This document shows, one piece after another, positions 27,711-36,697 of a stretch of DNA of 64,000 nucleotides. A program made the translations under genes and the position numbers. The DNA comes from Burkholderiaceae bacterium (GTDB taxonomy: Bacteria; Pseudomonadota; Gammaproteobacteria; Burkholderiales; Burkholderiaceae_E). The stretch is taken from assembly GCA_019635275.1 (NCBI GenBank), contig JAHBZV010000002.1, forward strand, positions 1 to 64,000. Direction: 5' to 3'. Below the pieces are notes generated by a model. The model was not told where the DNA came from. It worked only from the letters and a program-made list of their open reading frames with translations, and ran no database searches. Numbering within the stretch: position 1 is the stretch's first letter; every line of letters starts with the position of its first letter.

Positions 27711-29069
27711 TCAGGCGCCGCAGCTGACGAGCGCCGCCTCCAGCGCATCGACGATCAGGTCGATTTCCGGGCGCTGGATCACCAGCGGCGGCGACAGGAT
27801 CAGGTTGCCGCCCGAGACGCGGACCATCGCGCCGTTGCGGAAGGTCTGCTCGGCCACGGCCGCGGGCAGTGCCGCCTTGCGGTCGAGCGGCGTGCGCTTC
27901 TCCTTGTCGGCCACCAGCTCGACGCAAGCCATCAGCCCGATGCCGCGCACGTTGCCCACGGCTCGGAACTTCTGCTCGAGCGGCTTCAGCCGCGACATCA
28001 GGTACTCGCCCTGCACGCGCGCGTTCTCCGGCACGTTCTCGCGCTCGACGATGTCGAGCGCCGCCAACGCCGACGCGCAGGCCACCGGATGACCGCTGTA
28101 GGTGTAGCCGTGCATGAGCGCGCCGCTGCCGGTCTGGTCGCCGAGGAACACATCGGCAATGCGCGCCGAGACCGCGGTCGCGCCCAGCGGCACGTAGCCC
28201 GAGTTGATGCCCTTGGCCAGGCACATGATGTCGGGCTGCACGCCCCAGAGCCGCGCGCCGAACATCGAGCCGGTGCGGCCAAAGCCGGTGACCACTTCGT
28301 CGGCGATCAGCAGAACGCCGTGCGCGTCGCAGACCTGGCGCACCAGCGGCCAGAAGTTCGGCGGCGGCACGATGACGCCGCCGGCGCCCTGCACCGGCTC
28401 GGCGATGAACGCCGCGACCGTGTCGGGCCCCTGGAAGCGGATTTCGCGATCGAGCAACCCGGCGCAGATCTCGCCGAGCCGCTTCGGGTCGTCGGTGTAC
28501 GGGTTGCGGTAGTCCCACGGCGTGTCGATGTGGAAGCACCCCGGGAGCAACGGCTCGTAGGCACGCCGGAACGCGGTGTTGCCGTTCACCGACATGCCGC
28601 CGAAGTGCACGCCGTGGTAACCCTGCTTGAGCGCGATGAACTTGTGGCGGTCGGCCTGGCCCATCAGCTTCCAGTACTGGCGCGCGATCTTCAGCGCGCC
28701 CTCCACCGCGTCGGAGCCGCCGCTGGAGAACGCGACGCGCGCCATGCCCTCGGGCTGCAGCATCCCGACCAGCCGCACCGACAGCTCGATCGCGCGCGGA
28801 TGCGTGGTGCCGCGAAAGCACGAATAGAACGCCAGCTCGTCGAGCTGGTCGACGATCGCTCGCTTGATCTCCTCGCGCCCGTAGCCGAGGTTGATGTTCC
28901 ACAGGCCCCCCACGCCGTCGACCACGCGATGGCCGTCGATGTCGGTGATCCAAACGCCGTCGCCGCGGGCCACGATGATCGGGGGCTGTTCCTGCATCTG
29001 GCGCGGGTGCGCCATCGGGTGCAGCATGAAGCGCGCGTTGTGTGCGCGCAGCGCGTCCGGGCCGGTCAT
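27711..29069 (-). CDS. Class III pyridoxal-phosphate aminotransferase
   Basis: This 452-residue omega-type aminotransferase has FSSGGSDAVEGALKIARQYW, GYHGVHFGG, the cofactor Asp in LIADEVVTGFGRTG, and the Schiff-base Lys in CLAKGINSGYVPLGA. Members move amino groups from omega-amino acids, diamines or amines to pyruvate or 2-oxoglutarate. Its ATG at 29069 overlaps the stop of the HAD gene. It is the last gene of a four-gene minus-strand unit divergent from an aldehyde dehydrogenase and an APC permease, suggesting that the amine is transaminated to an aldehyde there. Confidence 0.9.
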   Translation of the reverse strand: MTGPDALRAHNARFMLHPMAHPRQMQEQPPIIVARGDGVWITDIDGHRVVDGVGGLWNINLGYGREEIKRAIVDQLDELAFYSCFRGTTHPRAIELSVRLVGMLQPEGMARVAFSSGGSDAVEGALKIARQYWKLMGQADRHKFIALKQGYHGVHFGGMSVNGNTAFRRAYEPLLPGCFHIDTPWDYRNPYTDDPKRLGEICAGLLDREIRFQGPDTVAAFIAEPVQGAGGVIVPPPNFWPLVRQVCDAHGVLLIADEVVTGFGRTGSMFGARLWGVQPDIMCLAKGINSGYVPLGATAVSARIADVFLGDQTGSGALMHGYTYSGHPVACASALAALDIVERENVPENARVQGEYLMSRLKPLEQKFRAVGNVRGIGLMACVELVADKEKRTPLDRKAALPAAVAEQTFRNGAMVRVSGGNLILSPPLVIQRPEIDLIVDALEAALVSCGA

Positions 29070-29779
29070 GAGGTTTCTCCGGGAGCGAAGCGGTCGATGC
29101 CGAGCCGGGCGCGCACGCGTGCGAAGCTGCCTTCGGGGTCGGCGAGGTCGAAGAAGATCGCGTCCATGCCCACTGCGCGCGCGCCCTCGACGTTGCGCGG
29201 CTGGTCGTCGACGAACAGCGCGCGCGCCGCGGGCACGCCGAGCGCCTCGAGCGCGGCGCGATACGCGCGCGGATCGGGCTTGAGCACGCCGGTGTGCGTG
29301 GCGTCGACCAGCACGTCGATCTCGCGCAGCAGCTCGAGCCGGTCCATGAACGGCCGGCCCCAGAAGAGCTCGAGCTCGTTCGAGACGATGCCCACCCGCA
29401 GGCCCGCGGCACGCGCCGCCCCGATCGTGCGTCGCGCGCAGTCGCGCACCGCGCGGTTCGGGTCGTCGCCGCGGATCGCCTTGAAGTAGTCGAGCGGCGT
29501 CCACGCGTCGTGGCCGAGCATGCGGCCGACTTCGGCCGCGCGCTGCGCCCAGTAGTCGCGTTCGCTGATCGCCCCGGCGGTCATGCTGCGCCACAGCGGG
29601 TCGGTGGGCGGGTCGACCGGGCCGAGCCAGTCGAGCGTGCCGGCCGCCAGGCCGAGGATCGTCTCGATCTCGCGCTGCCGCTCGAAGGCCGATATCGTGA
29701 TCACGCTGCCGAAGTCGAGCAGCAGCGCGTCGAACAGGCGCTCTTCGACCCGATGGGCGCGCGCTTCGGGGGCGTTCAT
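29066..29779 (-). CDS. HAD-superfamily hydrolase
   Basis: This 237-residue HAD protein has motif I LLLDFGSVITIS, where the usual second Asp is Ser/Gly as in the YihX-like DLGNV branch. It also has the GIVSNE motif II, K in GVLKPDPRAY and motif IV FVDDQPRNVEGA. It is probably a phosphatase. It overlaps both neighbours by four bases (ATGA at each end), so it is made together with the PEP-synthase-like subunits and the aminotransferase. Its substrate may be the product of that kinase. Confidence 0.85.
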   Translation of the reverse strand: MNAPEARAHRVEERLFDALLLDFGSVITISAFERQREIETILGLAAGTLDWLGPVDPPTDPLWRSMTAGAISERDYWAQRAAEVGRMLGHDAWTPLDYFKAIRGDDPNRAVRDCARRTIGAARAAGLRVGIVSNELELFWGRPFMDRLELLREIDVLVDATHTGVLKPDPRAYRAALEALGVPAARALFVDDQPRNVEGARAVGMDAIFFDLADPEGSFARVRARLGIDRFAPGETS

Positions 29780-30849
29780 GTCATCCTGGCTCCATAGCGC
29801 AGTGCGTAGCGCACCGGATCCCATTGCGGCGGATCGGTCGGGCCGGCACCGGCGGCGGTCACCGGCCGCGCCTGCACCAGCACGATCGTGTCGCCCTCGC
29901 GGCGGCCGCGCTGCAGCACCCATTCGATGTCGACCGGGTAGCCGTAGTGGGCCTCGACCGCGACGGCGCTGCGCGCGATCGCCGCGATCTCGTCGTCGTC
30001 GAGCACGCGTGCGGCCGCGAACGCGGGCGGCATCGGACGCTCGACGACCGCGCCGCGCCGATAGTCCATCACCGAGATCACCGTCTTGTCGGCGATCCGG
30101 TAATCGAGCAATTCGAAGCCGTCCTTGTCGAGCTCGGCGTGATCCGGCACGACCAGCCCGCCGACCACAGCCTCGCCGTATCCCCAGGAACCCTCGACCA
30201 CCACTCGGTCGCGCCGTCCGGTGAGCGGATGCACCGAGAACGCGACGCCGGCGGCACGTGCGCGCACCAGCTCGAGCACCCCCACGGCCATCGGCATCGC
30301 TGCAGCGCCGAGCCCGGACTGCCTGCGGTAGCCGATCGCCCTCGCGGAGAACAGGCTCGACCAGGCGCGCCTGATGCTGTCGTCGACCGCGTCGAGCCCC
30401 GAGACACCAAGGAAGGTCTCGTACTGGCCGGCGAAACTGTGGTCGGCCGCATCCTCGCCGACCGCCGAACTGCGAACCGCCACCGGCTTGTCGACCTCGC
30501 GCACCTCGAAGCACAACGCGTCGTAGGCGCGCTCGAAACACGCGCGCATCGCATGGGGCAACGGCTGCGCGGCGAAGCGCCCGCGGATGCGCGACGAGGC
30601 GGCTTCGAGTCGGTCGAGGTCGTTGCCGTCGCCGATCGAGGCCAGTTCGGCGATGATCGCGGTCTCGAGCCGCGTTTCGCGCACGAAATGCAGATACGCC
30701 TCGACCGTCACCGCGTATCCAGTGGGCACCTGGAAGCCCGCCCGCCGCAGTTCAGCAAGCCGCGCCAGCTTCGGGCCGACGACTTCGGCGTTCGCGGCGG
30801 CCGGCTCGGCCATCGCAACCACCCACGGGCTGGCGGCCGCGCCTGCCAT
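29776..30849 (-). CDS. PEP synthase/PPDK N-terminal ATP-binding subunit
   Basis: This 357-residue protein is only the ATP-grasp nucleotide-binding half of a phosphoenolpyruvate synthase-type enzyme. Seen are PKLARLAELRRAGFQVPTGY at the start, VRSSAVGEDAADHSFAGQYE near residue 125, GYRRQSG, and VDIEWVLQRG near residue 305. The phosphohistidine domain is in the gene just upstream (three bases apart). The pair resembles phenylphosphate synthase subunits of anaerobic phenol degraders in layout, although other two-part phosphotransferases share it. Confidence 0.85.
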   Translation of the reverse strand: MAGAAASPWVVAMAEPAAANAEVVGPKLARLAELRRAGFQVPTGYAVTVEAYLHFVRETRLETAIIAELASIGDGNDLDRLEAASSRIRGRFAAQPLPHAMRACFERAYDALCFEVREVDKPVAVRSSAVGEDAADHSFAGQYETFLGVSGLDAVDDSIRRAWSSLFSARAIGYRRQSGLGAAAMPMAVGVLELVRARAAGVAFSVHPLTGRRDRVVVEGSWGYGEAVVGGLVVPDHAELDKDGFELLDYRIADKTVISVMDYRRGAVVERPMPPAFAAARVLDDDEIAAIARSAVAVEAHYGYPVDIEWVLQRGRREGDTIVLVQARPVTAAGAGPTDPPQWDPVRYALRYGARMT

Positions 30850-30852
30850 CGC

Positions 30853-32577
30853 TCAGGCCGCCTTCAGCACGGTGACCGTGCCCGCGCTGCCGTCGACGTC
30901 GACCAGGTCGCCATCGGCGATGACGCGCGTGGCCACCGCGGTGCCGACCACGCAGGGCACGCGGTATTCGCGGCTGATGATCGACGCGTGCGCCAGCGTA
31001 CCGCCCTGGTCGCACACGCAGGCGGCGATCTTGGTGAAGGCTGGCGTCCAGCTCGGCGACGTGCCTTCGCAGACCAGCACTTCGCCCGCCTGCACGCGAT
31101 GCAGGTCCTGCGGGCCGTGAAGCACGCGCGCGCGCCCGCTCGCCCGGCCCGGCGCCGCTCCGAGCCCGCGCAGCCTTTCTCCGGGCGCCGCGCCGACGCG
31201 CACCGCCGCGAGAAACTCGTCGGTCACGCCATCGATCTCGATCAGGATCGGGTCGCTGATCGACTCGGGGGCGGCGCCCAGGTACTTCGGCATCGTCTTG
31301 CGGCATTCGCGCCAGGACGCGTGATATGCACGCCGCGCGTCGATCAGCGCGTCGAACGAAGCGATCGGCTCGCCGCGGGCGACCCGCAGCAACTCGGGAT
31401 AGAAGAGGAAGAACACGTCGTCGGCGTTGCGCCCGGCCGTGCGCGCGCCGATCGCGAGCGCCGCGCGACGCAGCGGAATCGTCGCGCGCAGGTCGATGTA
31501 GTGGTTGTGGTCTTCATTCCACCAGACGAAATTGGCGCGCTCGCAGCTGGCCAGCGCCGCGTCGAACGCCCTGCGCTCGGCCCGGGTGAGTCGCGCGCGG
31601 GCCGCCGCGATCGCGGCGTCGCGCTCGGCGCGCGCCTCGTCGATGCCGGCGTCGAAATCGTGGCCTTCGCCACGCTCGAGCAGGAAGGTGCGAAGGTTGC
31701 CCAGCGGCGTGGTCGGATCCTCGCGCCAGCAGGGCAGCATCGGATCGGCCATTCCGTCGGTGCGGCATCCCCATTCGTCGAGAAACGCACCGAAGCGCTC
31801 CAGCCAGCGTGCGCCCTCGGTGCCCGCCGCGGCCAGCGCCGCGGCGATCGATTCGGGCGGGTTCTCGACGAATGCGGCGGCAAGCCGCGTGCCGCGCAAC
31901 TCGCGCGCGAAACCCCACAGCGCGCGGTCGCAGCGCGTCATCGGCGTCTCGTAGCCCTGCAGGAAGCGCGGCACCTCGGCGCGCGCGATCCCGAGTTCGT
32001 CGCACAGCCCGTAGAAGCCCGCCTGGTTCAGCAGCAGCGGGTACATCAGCTCGAAGTGCACCTCCCAGGCGCGGCGCTGGAAAGCGCGCGCCCGCTCGAG
32101 GTAGTCAACCTGTGCGCCGGCCGCATCGCCGCGCGGGTCATGGCGCTCGAGGGCGCGGGCGTCCGCGTCGAGTTCGCCGGCGATGCGCGCCCACGACTCG
32201 GGAAAGCGCTCGAGGAAGCCCGGAAGCGCAGCGCTCAACGCGGCCGCGCGCTCGCGCGCTTCGTCGGGCGACCGCTGCTCGATCTCGGTGAAGTAGACGT
32301 GCGTGCCGGCGCAACGCACGGTGAGCCCGTTTGACGTGGGCAGTGGCACCGCCTGCGCGGCGCGCTGCGTCGCCCAGGCGTAGCCGTCGTCGAGCAGGCA
32401 CATGCCCAACGGCGTGATGCCGTCGGGAAAGCGGTATTCGAGCAGCCAGAAGCGTTCGAGGTCGTCGCGGCGCATCGGTGCGACGCGCTCGAAGCGAACC
32501 ATGTCGGGACGATGCGCATCGTCGGCGCCCGGATAGCCCGGGTCGTCCACGATTCGCTGCAGCAGGTCGGCGTGCAT
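30853..32577 (-). CDS. PEP-utilising enzyme subunit with swivelling phosphohistidine domain
   Basis: This 574-residue protein ends in a PEP-utiliser mobile domain with the phospho-accepting His530 in GGTLAHASIISREYRVPCVVG. The N-terminal 400 residues hold a substrate domain that I do not recognise beyond a resemblance to phenylphosphate-synthase alpha-type proteins (acid-rich, with NFVWWNEDHNHYID). With the adjoining ATP-grasp subunit it should transfer phosphate from ATP through His to an unknown acceptor. It is the first gene of its operon, start ATG at 32577, opposite the aldehyde dehydrogenase. Confidence 0.8.
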   Translation of the reverse strand: MHADLLQRIVDDPGYPGADDAHRPDMVRFERVAPMRRDDLERFWLLEYRFPDGITPLGMCLLDDGYAWATQRAAQAVPLPTSNGLTVRCAGTHVYFTEIEQRSPDEARERAAALSAALPGFLERFPESWARIAGELDADARALERHDPRGDAAGAQVDYLERARAFQRRAWEVHFELMYPLLLNQAGFYGLCDELGIARAEVPRFLQGYETPMTRCDRALWGFARELRGTRLAAAFVENPPESIAAALAAAGTEGARWLERFGAFLDEWGCRTDGMADPMLPCWREDPTTPLGNLRTFLLERGEGHDFDAGIDEARAERDAAIAAARARLTRAERRAFDAALASCERANFVWWNEDHNHYIDLRATIPLRRAALAIGARTAGRNADDVFFLFYPELLRVARGEPIASFDALIDARRAYHASWRECRKTMPKYLGAAPESISDPILIEIDGVTDEFLAAVRVGAAPGERLRGLGAAPGRASGRARVLHGPQDLHRVQAGEVLVCEGTSPSWTPAFTKIAACVCDQGGTLAHASIISREYRVPCVVGTAVATRVIADGDLVDVDGSAGTVTVLKAA

Positions 32578-32628
32578 CGGTCGTCTCGCAGGGTGCTCGA
32601 TCGGCGCCAGTGTGCAATGCCGATCGAT

Positions 32629-32644
32629 AGTTGTCAATGCAACT
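32629..32644. promoter_or_regulatory. Inverted repeat AGTTG-N6-CAACT, candidate MarR operator
   Basis: A perfect 5-base inverted repeat with a 6-base centre lies 52 bases upstream of the minus-strand operon start. The same GTTG-N6-CAAC layout recurs at 32752-32765, which supports a dimer-binding site. Confidence 0.45.
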
Positions 32645-32688
32645 AAATATCCGGATCGGATGGCTTTCTGGGCGTCGCGTTCGACACG

Positions 32689-32704
32689 CATTGCACTTGC
32701 AATG
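32689..32704. promoter_or_regulatory. 16-base palindrome CATTGCA-CT-TGCAATG, candidate operator
   Basis: Both 7-base arms match exactly around a 2-base centre. It is in the middle of the 235-base divergent intergenic region, which is AT-richer than its surroundings. Size and symmetry fit a MarR-type dimer site; the marR gene is the last of the plus-strand unit. Confidence 0.5.
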
Positions 32705-32751
32705 AGAGATCCGTCTGCCCGCTTCCCGCGCCGAAGAAAACCCCTGAATTG

Positions 32752-32765
32752 GTTGCAAACACAAC
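32752..32765. promoter_or_regulatory. Inverted repeat GTTG-N6-CAAC, candidate operator
   Basis: This 4-base inverted repeat with a 6-base centre copies the design of the one at 32629-32644 and lies 48 bases before the aldehyde dehydrogenase ATG, where it could overlap that promoter. Confidence 0.4.
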
Positions 32766-32812
32766 AGTCTGGTGCTTATGATACGTCCCGGTACAACGCA
32801 TCGACGACGAGC

Positions 32813-34297
32813 ATGCTTCCCGAGCCGGCCTCCGCCCCGCATCCGGCAGCGTCCGCGGCCGCCTACCCCGCTCCCCGCCTGTACATCGACGGAGCCTGGC
32901 TTGAATCGGCGTCCGCCGGCTCCGCATCCCTCACCAACCCGGCCACCGGCGAGTCGCTCGGCGAAGTGCCGCTGGCCGGCGACGACGAGGTGTTCGCCGC
33001 GGCGGCGGCCGCGCAGCGCGCGCAGGCCGACTGGGCCGCGAGCACGCCGCTGGCGCGCTTCCAGGTGATCACCCGCGCCACCGCGCTGCTGCGCGAGCGC
33101 GCCGACACGATCGCCCGGGTGATGACGCTCGAGCAGGGCAAGCCGCTGGCGGAATCGAGACGCGAGGTGCTGCTGTCGGCGGACATCATCGATTTCCTGG
33201 CCGAGGAAGGCAAGCGCGCCTACGGGCGCCTCGTGCCGCCGCGCACGCCGGGCGTGGTCGCGCAGATCGTCGCGCCGGTGCCGGTCGGGCCCGCAGCGCT
33301 CTTCACCCCGTGGAATTTCCCGCTCAACCTTCCGGCACGCAAGGTCGGCGCGGCACTCGCCGCCGGTTGCACCGCGGTGCTCAAGCCCTCGGAAGAAACG
33401 CCCGGCAGCGCGACCGCATTGGCGCAGGCCTTCCACGATGCCGGGCTGCCGCCGGGCGTGCTGAACCTCGTCTGCGGAGCACCCGCGCGCGTCTCCGAAT
33501 CACTGATCGCTGCGCCGCAGATCCGCAAGGTCTCGTTCACCGGCTCGGTGCCGGTGGGCAAGTCGCTCGGCATGCTGTGCGCGAAGCGCGTCAAGCGCTA
33601 CACCGCCGAACTCGGAGGCCATGCGCCGGCGCTGGTGCTGCCGCAGATCGACGTACGACGCGTCGCCGCGCTGTCGGTACCGGCCAAGTTCCGCAACGCC
33701 GGACAGATCTGCACCTCGCCGACCCGCTTCTACGTTCACGAGTCGATCGCCGACGACTTCATCGACGCGTTCGCCGCGGGCGCGTCCGCGCTGCGGCTCG
33801 GCCACGGCCTCGATCCGGCCACCACGATGGGCCCGCTGTCGAACGCGCGCAGGGTGGCCGACGTCGGTGCGCTGGTGCGCGACGCGGTCGAACAAGGCGC
33901 GCGACTCGTCTGCGGCGGCGCCCCCCTCCCGGGCCCGGGCCACTTCTACGCGCCGACGGTGCTGGCCGACGTGCCGGCCTCGGCGCGCATCATGCGCGAG
34001 GAACCGTTTGGACCCGTGGCCGCCATCAACCGATTCGCGCGCCTCGAAGACGCAATCGCGCTCGCCAACGGCCTGCCCTATGGCCTCGCGGCGTATCTCT
34101 TCACGCAGGATCTCGCCCTGGCACACGGCGTCGCCGCGCGCCTCCAGGCAGGCATGGTCGGCGTCAATCATTTCGGCACCTCGCAGCCCGAGACGCCGTT
34201 CGGCGGCGTCAAGGAGAGCGGCCTCGGATCCGAGAGCGGCAGCGAAGGGCTCGCCGCCTACTTCGACACGAAACTGGTCAGCATCGGCACCGGCTGA
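32813..34297 (+). CDS. NAD-dependent aldehyde dehydrogenase, succinate-semialdehyde dehydrogenase-like
   Basis: This 494-residue aldehyde dehydrogenase has FTPWNFPLNLPARKVGAALA, FTGSVPVG, the Glu of TAELGGHAP and the catalytic Cys in FRNAGQICTSPTRFYV. The EEGKRAYGR and GVNHFGTSQPETPFGG blocks favour the GabD/semialdehyde branch. ATG at 32813 is chosen; the reading frame is open further upstream but that stretch is AT-rich and carries the operators. With the divergent aminotransferase and the downstream permease it fits uptake, deamination and oxidation of an amine or omega-amino acid. Confidence 0.87.
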   Translation: MLPEPASAPHPAASAAAYPAPRLYIDGAWLESASAGSASLTNPATGESLGEVPLAGDDEVFAAAAAAQRAQADWAASTPLARFQVITRATALLRERADTIARVMTLEQGKPLAESRREVLLSADIIDFLAEEGKRAYGRLVPPRTPGVVAQIVAPVPVGPAALFTPWNFPLNLPARKVGAALAAGCTAVLKPSEETPGSATALAQAFHDAGLPPGVLNLVCGAPARVSESLIAAPQIRKVSFTGSVPVGKSLGMLCAKRVKRYTAELGGHAPALVLPQIDVRRVAALSVPAKFRNAGQICTSPTRFYVHESIADDFIDAFAAGASALRLGHGLDPATTMGPLSNARRVADVGALVRDAVEQGARLVCGGAPLPGPGHFYAPTVLADVPASARIMREEPFGPVAAINRFARLEDAIALANGLPYGLAAYLFTQDLALAHGVAARLQAGMVGVNHFGTSQPETPFGGVKESGLGSESGSEGLAAYFDTKLVSIGTG

Positions 34298-34367
34298 GGC
34301 ACCCGCGAAGGCCGGCGAACCGCGCGAAGAACGAACGACAAGCGAACGACAGCGAGGAGGAGCGCAC

Positions 34368-35750
34368 ATGCAGCAGGCATCGGCAGGGCCGGCGGGCGCA
34401 CGCGGCGGCCTTGGGCTCAGGGCGCTGGTGGCCACCGCGGTCGGCGTCGTCGTGGTGCAGAGCACGATGATCAGCATGCTCAACGGCGCGGGGCTGGGCG
34501 CGATCAACTACCTCGCGGCCATCGGACTCGCAGCGCTGCTCGCGCTCAGCTACGTGCTGTCCTTCGCCGAGCTCGCGCTGATGCTGCCGCGGGCCGGGTC
34601 GGTCAGCGCGTACACGCAGGTCGCGCTCGGGCCGGGGCTAGCGATCGTCGCTGCGCTGTCGGGCTACGTTGCGGTCGCGCTGCTGGGCATTCCGGCCGAA
34701 CTGATCCTGGTCGACGCGCTGCTCGAACAGCTCGTGCCGCATCTCTCGCAATGGGCGGGACAGCCGAGCCTGCTGCTGCTCGCGCTGTTCTTCCTGCTCA
34801 ACCTGCAGGGCATCGACATGTTTGCGCGCATCCAGAGCGGACTCGTCGCCACGATGTTCGCCGGCATCCTGGTGATCGGCGCCCTCGGCGTCGCGAGCGG
34901 CGACACCTCGTCGATCGCCACGGCCCAGCCCTTCGAGCCGGCCGCCGCATTGTCGCTGGTCGCGCTCGCGATCTGGGGCCTGGTCGGACTCGAGTTCGTC
35001 TGCCCGATGATCGGCGACGCCCGCGCGCCCGCGCGCGACGTGCCCCGCGCGATGTTCATCGGCTTGGCCCTGATCGTGGTTGCCTACGGCCTGTATTGCG
35101 CGGCCGGCATCGCGAAGCTCGCGCCCGCCAAGCTGGTCGAGGCGACCCCGCACATGGACCTGGCGATCGCGGTGTTCGGCCCCGCCGCGCGGGTCGGCTT
35201 CGGTCTGCTCGCCATTCTGGGCAGCGCCACGCTGCTCAACACGGTGCTCGCCAGCGTGTCGCGGATGATCCAGGGGATGGCGCAGAGCGGCCAGCTGCCT
35301 GCGTTCCTTGGTCGCGAGAACCGGCGCGGCGCACCGGCGCCGGCGCTGGCGGCGCTGGCGTTGGCGATCGGCGCGGTGCGCGTTCCGCTGGGGATGGACG
35401 CAGGATCGATCCTCACGCTCACCGTCGCGGCCGCCGGCTGCTGGCTGATCGCCTACATCATCGCGCACCTCGACCTGATCGTGCTTCGCTACCGGCTGCC
35501 GGCGACGCCGCGTCCGTTCCGCTCGCCGTGGTTTCCGCTGCCGCAGGTGCTCGGCATCGTCGGAATGGCCTACGTATTCGCTAATATCTCGCCGACGCCG
35601 GAACTGGCCGGCCCGATTTACCGCAACGTCGCAATCATGCTGGGCATCACCTGCGCGTATTCGCTCGTCTGGACCCTCTTCGTGATCCGCCGCAATCCCT
35701 TCAAGGCCGACCCGCTGCCCGCCCCCTCGGCCGAGCGGACCCCCAGCTGA
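34368..35750 (+). CDS. APC-superfamily amino acid/amine permease
   Basis: This 460-residue protein with about 12 membrane helices starts at ATG 34368 with GAGGAGG seven bases before. The first helix contains the substrate-loop glycines (MLNGAGLGAINYL), then LPRAGSVSAYTQVALGP and the helix VALAIWGLVGLEFVCPMIGDA, as in amino acid/polyamine/organocation transporters. It is 70 bases after the aldehyde dehydrogenase and 15 before marR. The substrate is unknown, possibly the amine consumed by the divergent unit. Confidence 0.88.
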   Translation: MQQASAGPAGARGGLGLRALVATAVGVVVVQSTMISMLNGAGLGAINYLAAIGLAALLALSYVLSFAELALMLPRAGSVSAYTQVALGPGLAIVAALSGYVAVALLGIPAELILVDALLEQLVPHLSQWAGQPSLLLLALFFLLNLQGIDMFARIQSGLVATMFAGILVIGALGVASGDTSSIATAQPFEPAAALSLVALAIWGLVGLEFVCPMIGDARAPARDVPRAMFIGLALIVVAYGLYCAAGIAKLAPAKLVEATPHMDLAIAVFGPAARVGFGLLAILGSATLLNTVLASVSRMIQGMAQSGQLPAFLGRENRRGAPAPALAALALAIGAVRVPLGMDAGSILTLTVAAAGCWLIAYIIAHLDLIVLRYRLPATPRPFRSPWFPLPQVLGIVGMAYVFANISPTPELAGPIYRNVAIMLGITCAYSLVWTLFVIRRNPFKADPLPAPSAERTPS

Positions 35751-35765
35751 GCCGCGGCGCGAAAT

Positions 35766-36299
35766 ATGCCGACACGCAAGCCCGCTTCGACCGCCCGCGC
35801 GCGCCCGCCCGTCTCGGGCGACGGCGGCGCGTTGTGGCTGCACGAGTTCATTCCCTACAAGCTCGCGGTCGTGGCCAACCGCCTGAGCCAGTCGATCGGC
35901 TCACTGTTCGAGGAGCGCTTCGGGATCCAGATTCCCGAGTGGCGCATCCTGATGGCGCTTCATGCGCACGGGCCCACGGCCCCCAACGAAGTGGTCGAGC
36001 TCACCAGCATGGACAAGGCGCGGGTGAGTCGCGCCCAGCGCCGCCTGGTCGAGCAGGACCTTGTCGCAGTCAGCGAAGACCCTCGCGACCGGCGCCGGCT
36101 GGTGCTGTTCCTCACCCGGAAGGGCGCGGACATCTGCCGCGACATCATCCCCGAGGTGCGGCGCATGGAGCAGTGGTTCCTCGCGGTGCTCGATGCGCGC
36201 GAACGAGCCGCGCTCGACGAAACGCTGAGCCGGCTGTTCGAGCGCAGCCAGGAATTGCGGCAGCTGGGCGGTCGGACTCCCGACGGTGACGGCGCCTGA
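35766..36299 (+). CDS. MarR-family transcriptional regulator
   Basis: This 177-residue winged-helix protein has the recognition region TAPNEVVELTSMDKARVSRA (about residues 71-90) and wing DPRDRRRLVLFLTRKGAD. The first 25 residues are Arg/Pro-rich and disordered. As the last gene of the aldehyde dehydrogenase-permease unit it probably represses both divergent transcripts through the palindromes at 32629-32765, with an aromatic or amine ligand relieving repression. Confidence 0.88.
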   Translation: MPTRKPASTARARPPVSGDGGALWLHEFIPYKLAVVANRLSQSIGSLFEERFGIQIPEWRILMALHAHGPTAPNEVVELTSMDKARVSRAQRRLVEQDLVAVSEDPRDRRRLVLFLTRKGADICRDIIPEVRRMEQWFLAVLDARERAALDETLSRLFERSQELRQLGGRTPDGDGA

Positions 36300-36352
36300 C
36301 GGCGACGTCGCGTTCGACGCCGATCCGTCTCCGGAGGCGGCTGCCCCGCCGA

Positions 36353-36697
36353 TCAGCGTGCCAGCTCGCCGATCCGGTACTTCGGAAGCAGCTGCGCCGC
36401 ATACGGCGAGTGGGGCCGCCCGACGTCCTTCGTCCTGAACGCCTCGCTTGCCTCCTTCCCGCAGTGCTTCAGCATCGCCGCCGGGTCGGCCGGGTGCTGT
36501 GGCAGGTAGGCGGTGAAGTCGTAGACGACGCCGTCGATCGCCATCCAGCAACTCTTCGCGTCGGCGTGGCGCGCGACCTCGACCAGCGTGTAACTCGCCG
36601 CGCCGCCCGCGGCGGCCGGCTCGCGCGCCGCCATCAGGTTGATGCCTGCGACGGCGACCCAGAACGCGACCGTCGCGATCGTAACCGCATGCTTCAT
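36353..36697 (-). CDS. Cytochrome b5-like heme-binding protein, membrane anchored
   Basis: This 114-residue protein starts with a hydrophobic anchor (to about residue 22). A cytochrome b5 domain follows: YTLVEVARHADAKSCWMAID, VYDFTAYLPQHPADPAAMLKHCGKE, with the axial His likely in LPQHP and a second His in GRPHSP. The ATG overlaps the stop of the flavo-reductase gene, so the two are coupled, and the reductase may reduce this b-heme. Confidence 0.85.
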   Translation of the reverse strand: MKHAVTIATVAFWVAVAGINLMAAREPAAAGGAASYTLVEVARHADAKSCWMAIDGVVYDFTAYLPQHPADPAAMLKHCGKEASEAFRTKDVGRPHSPYAAQLLPKYRIGELAR

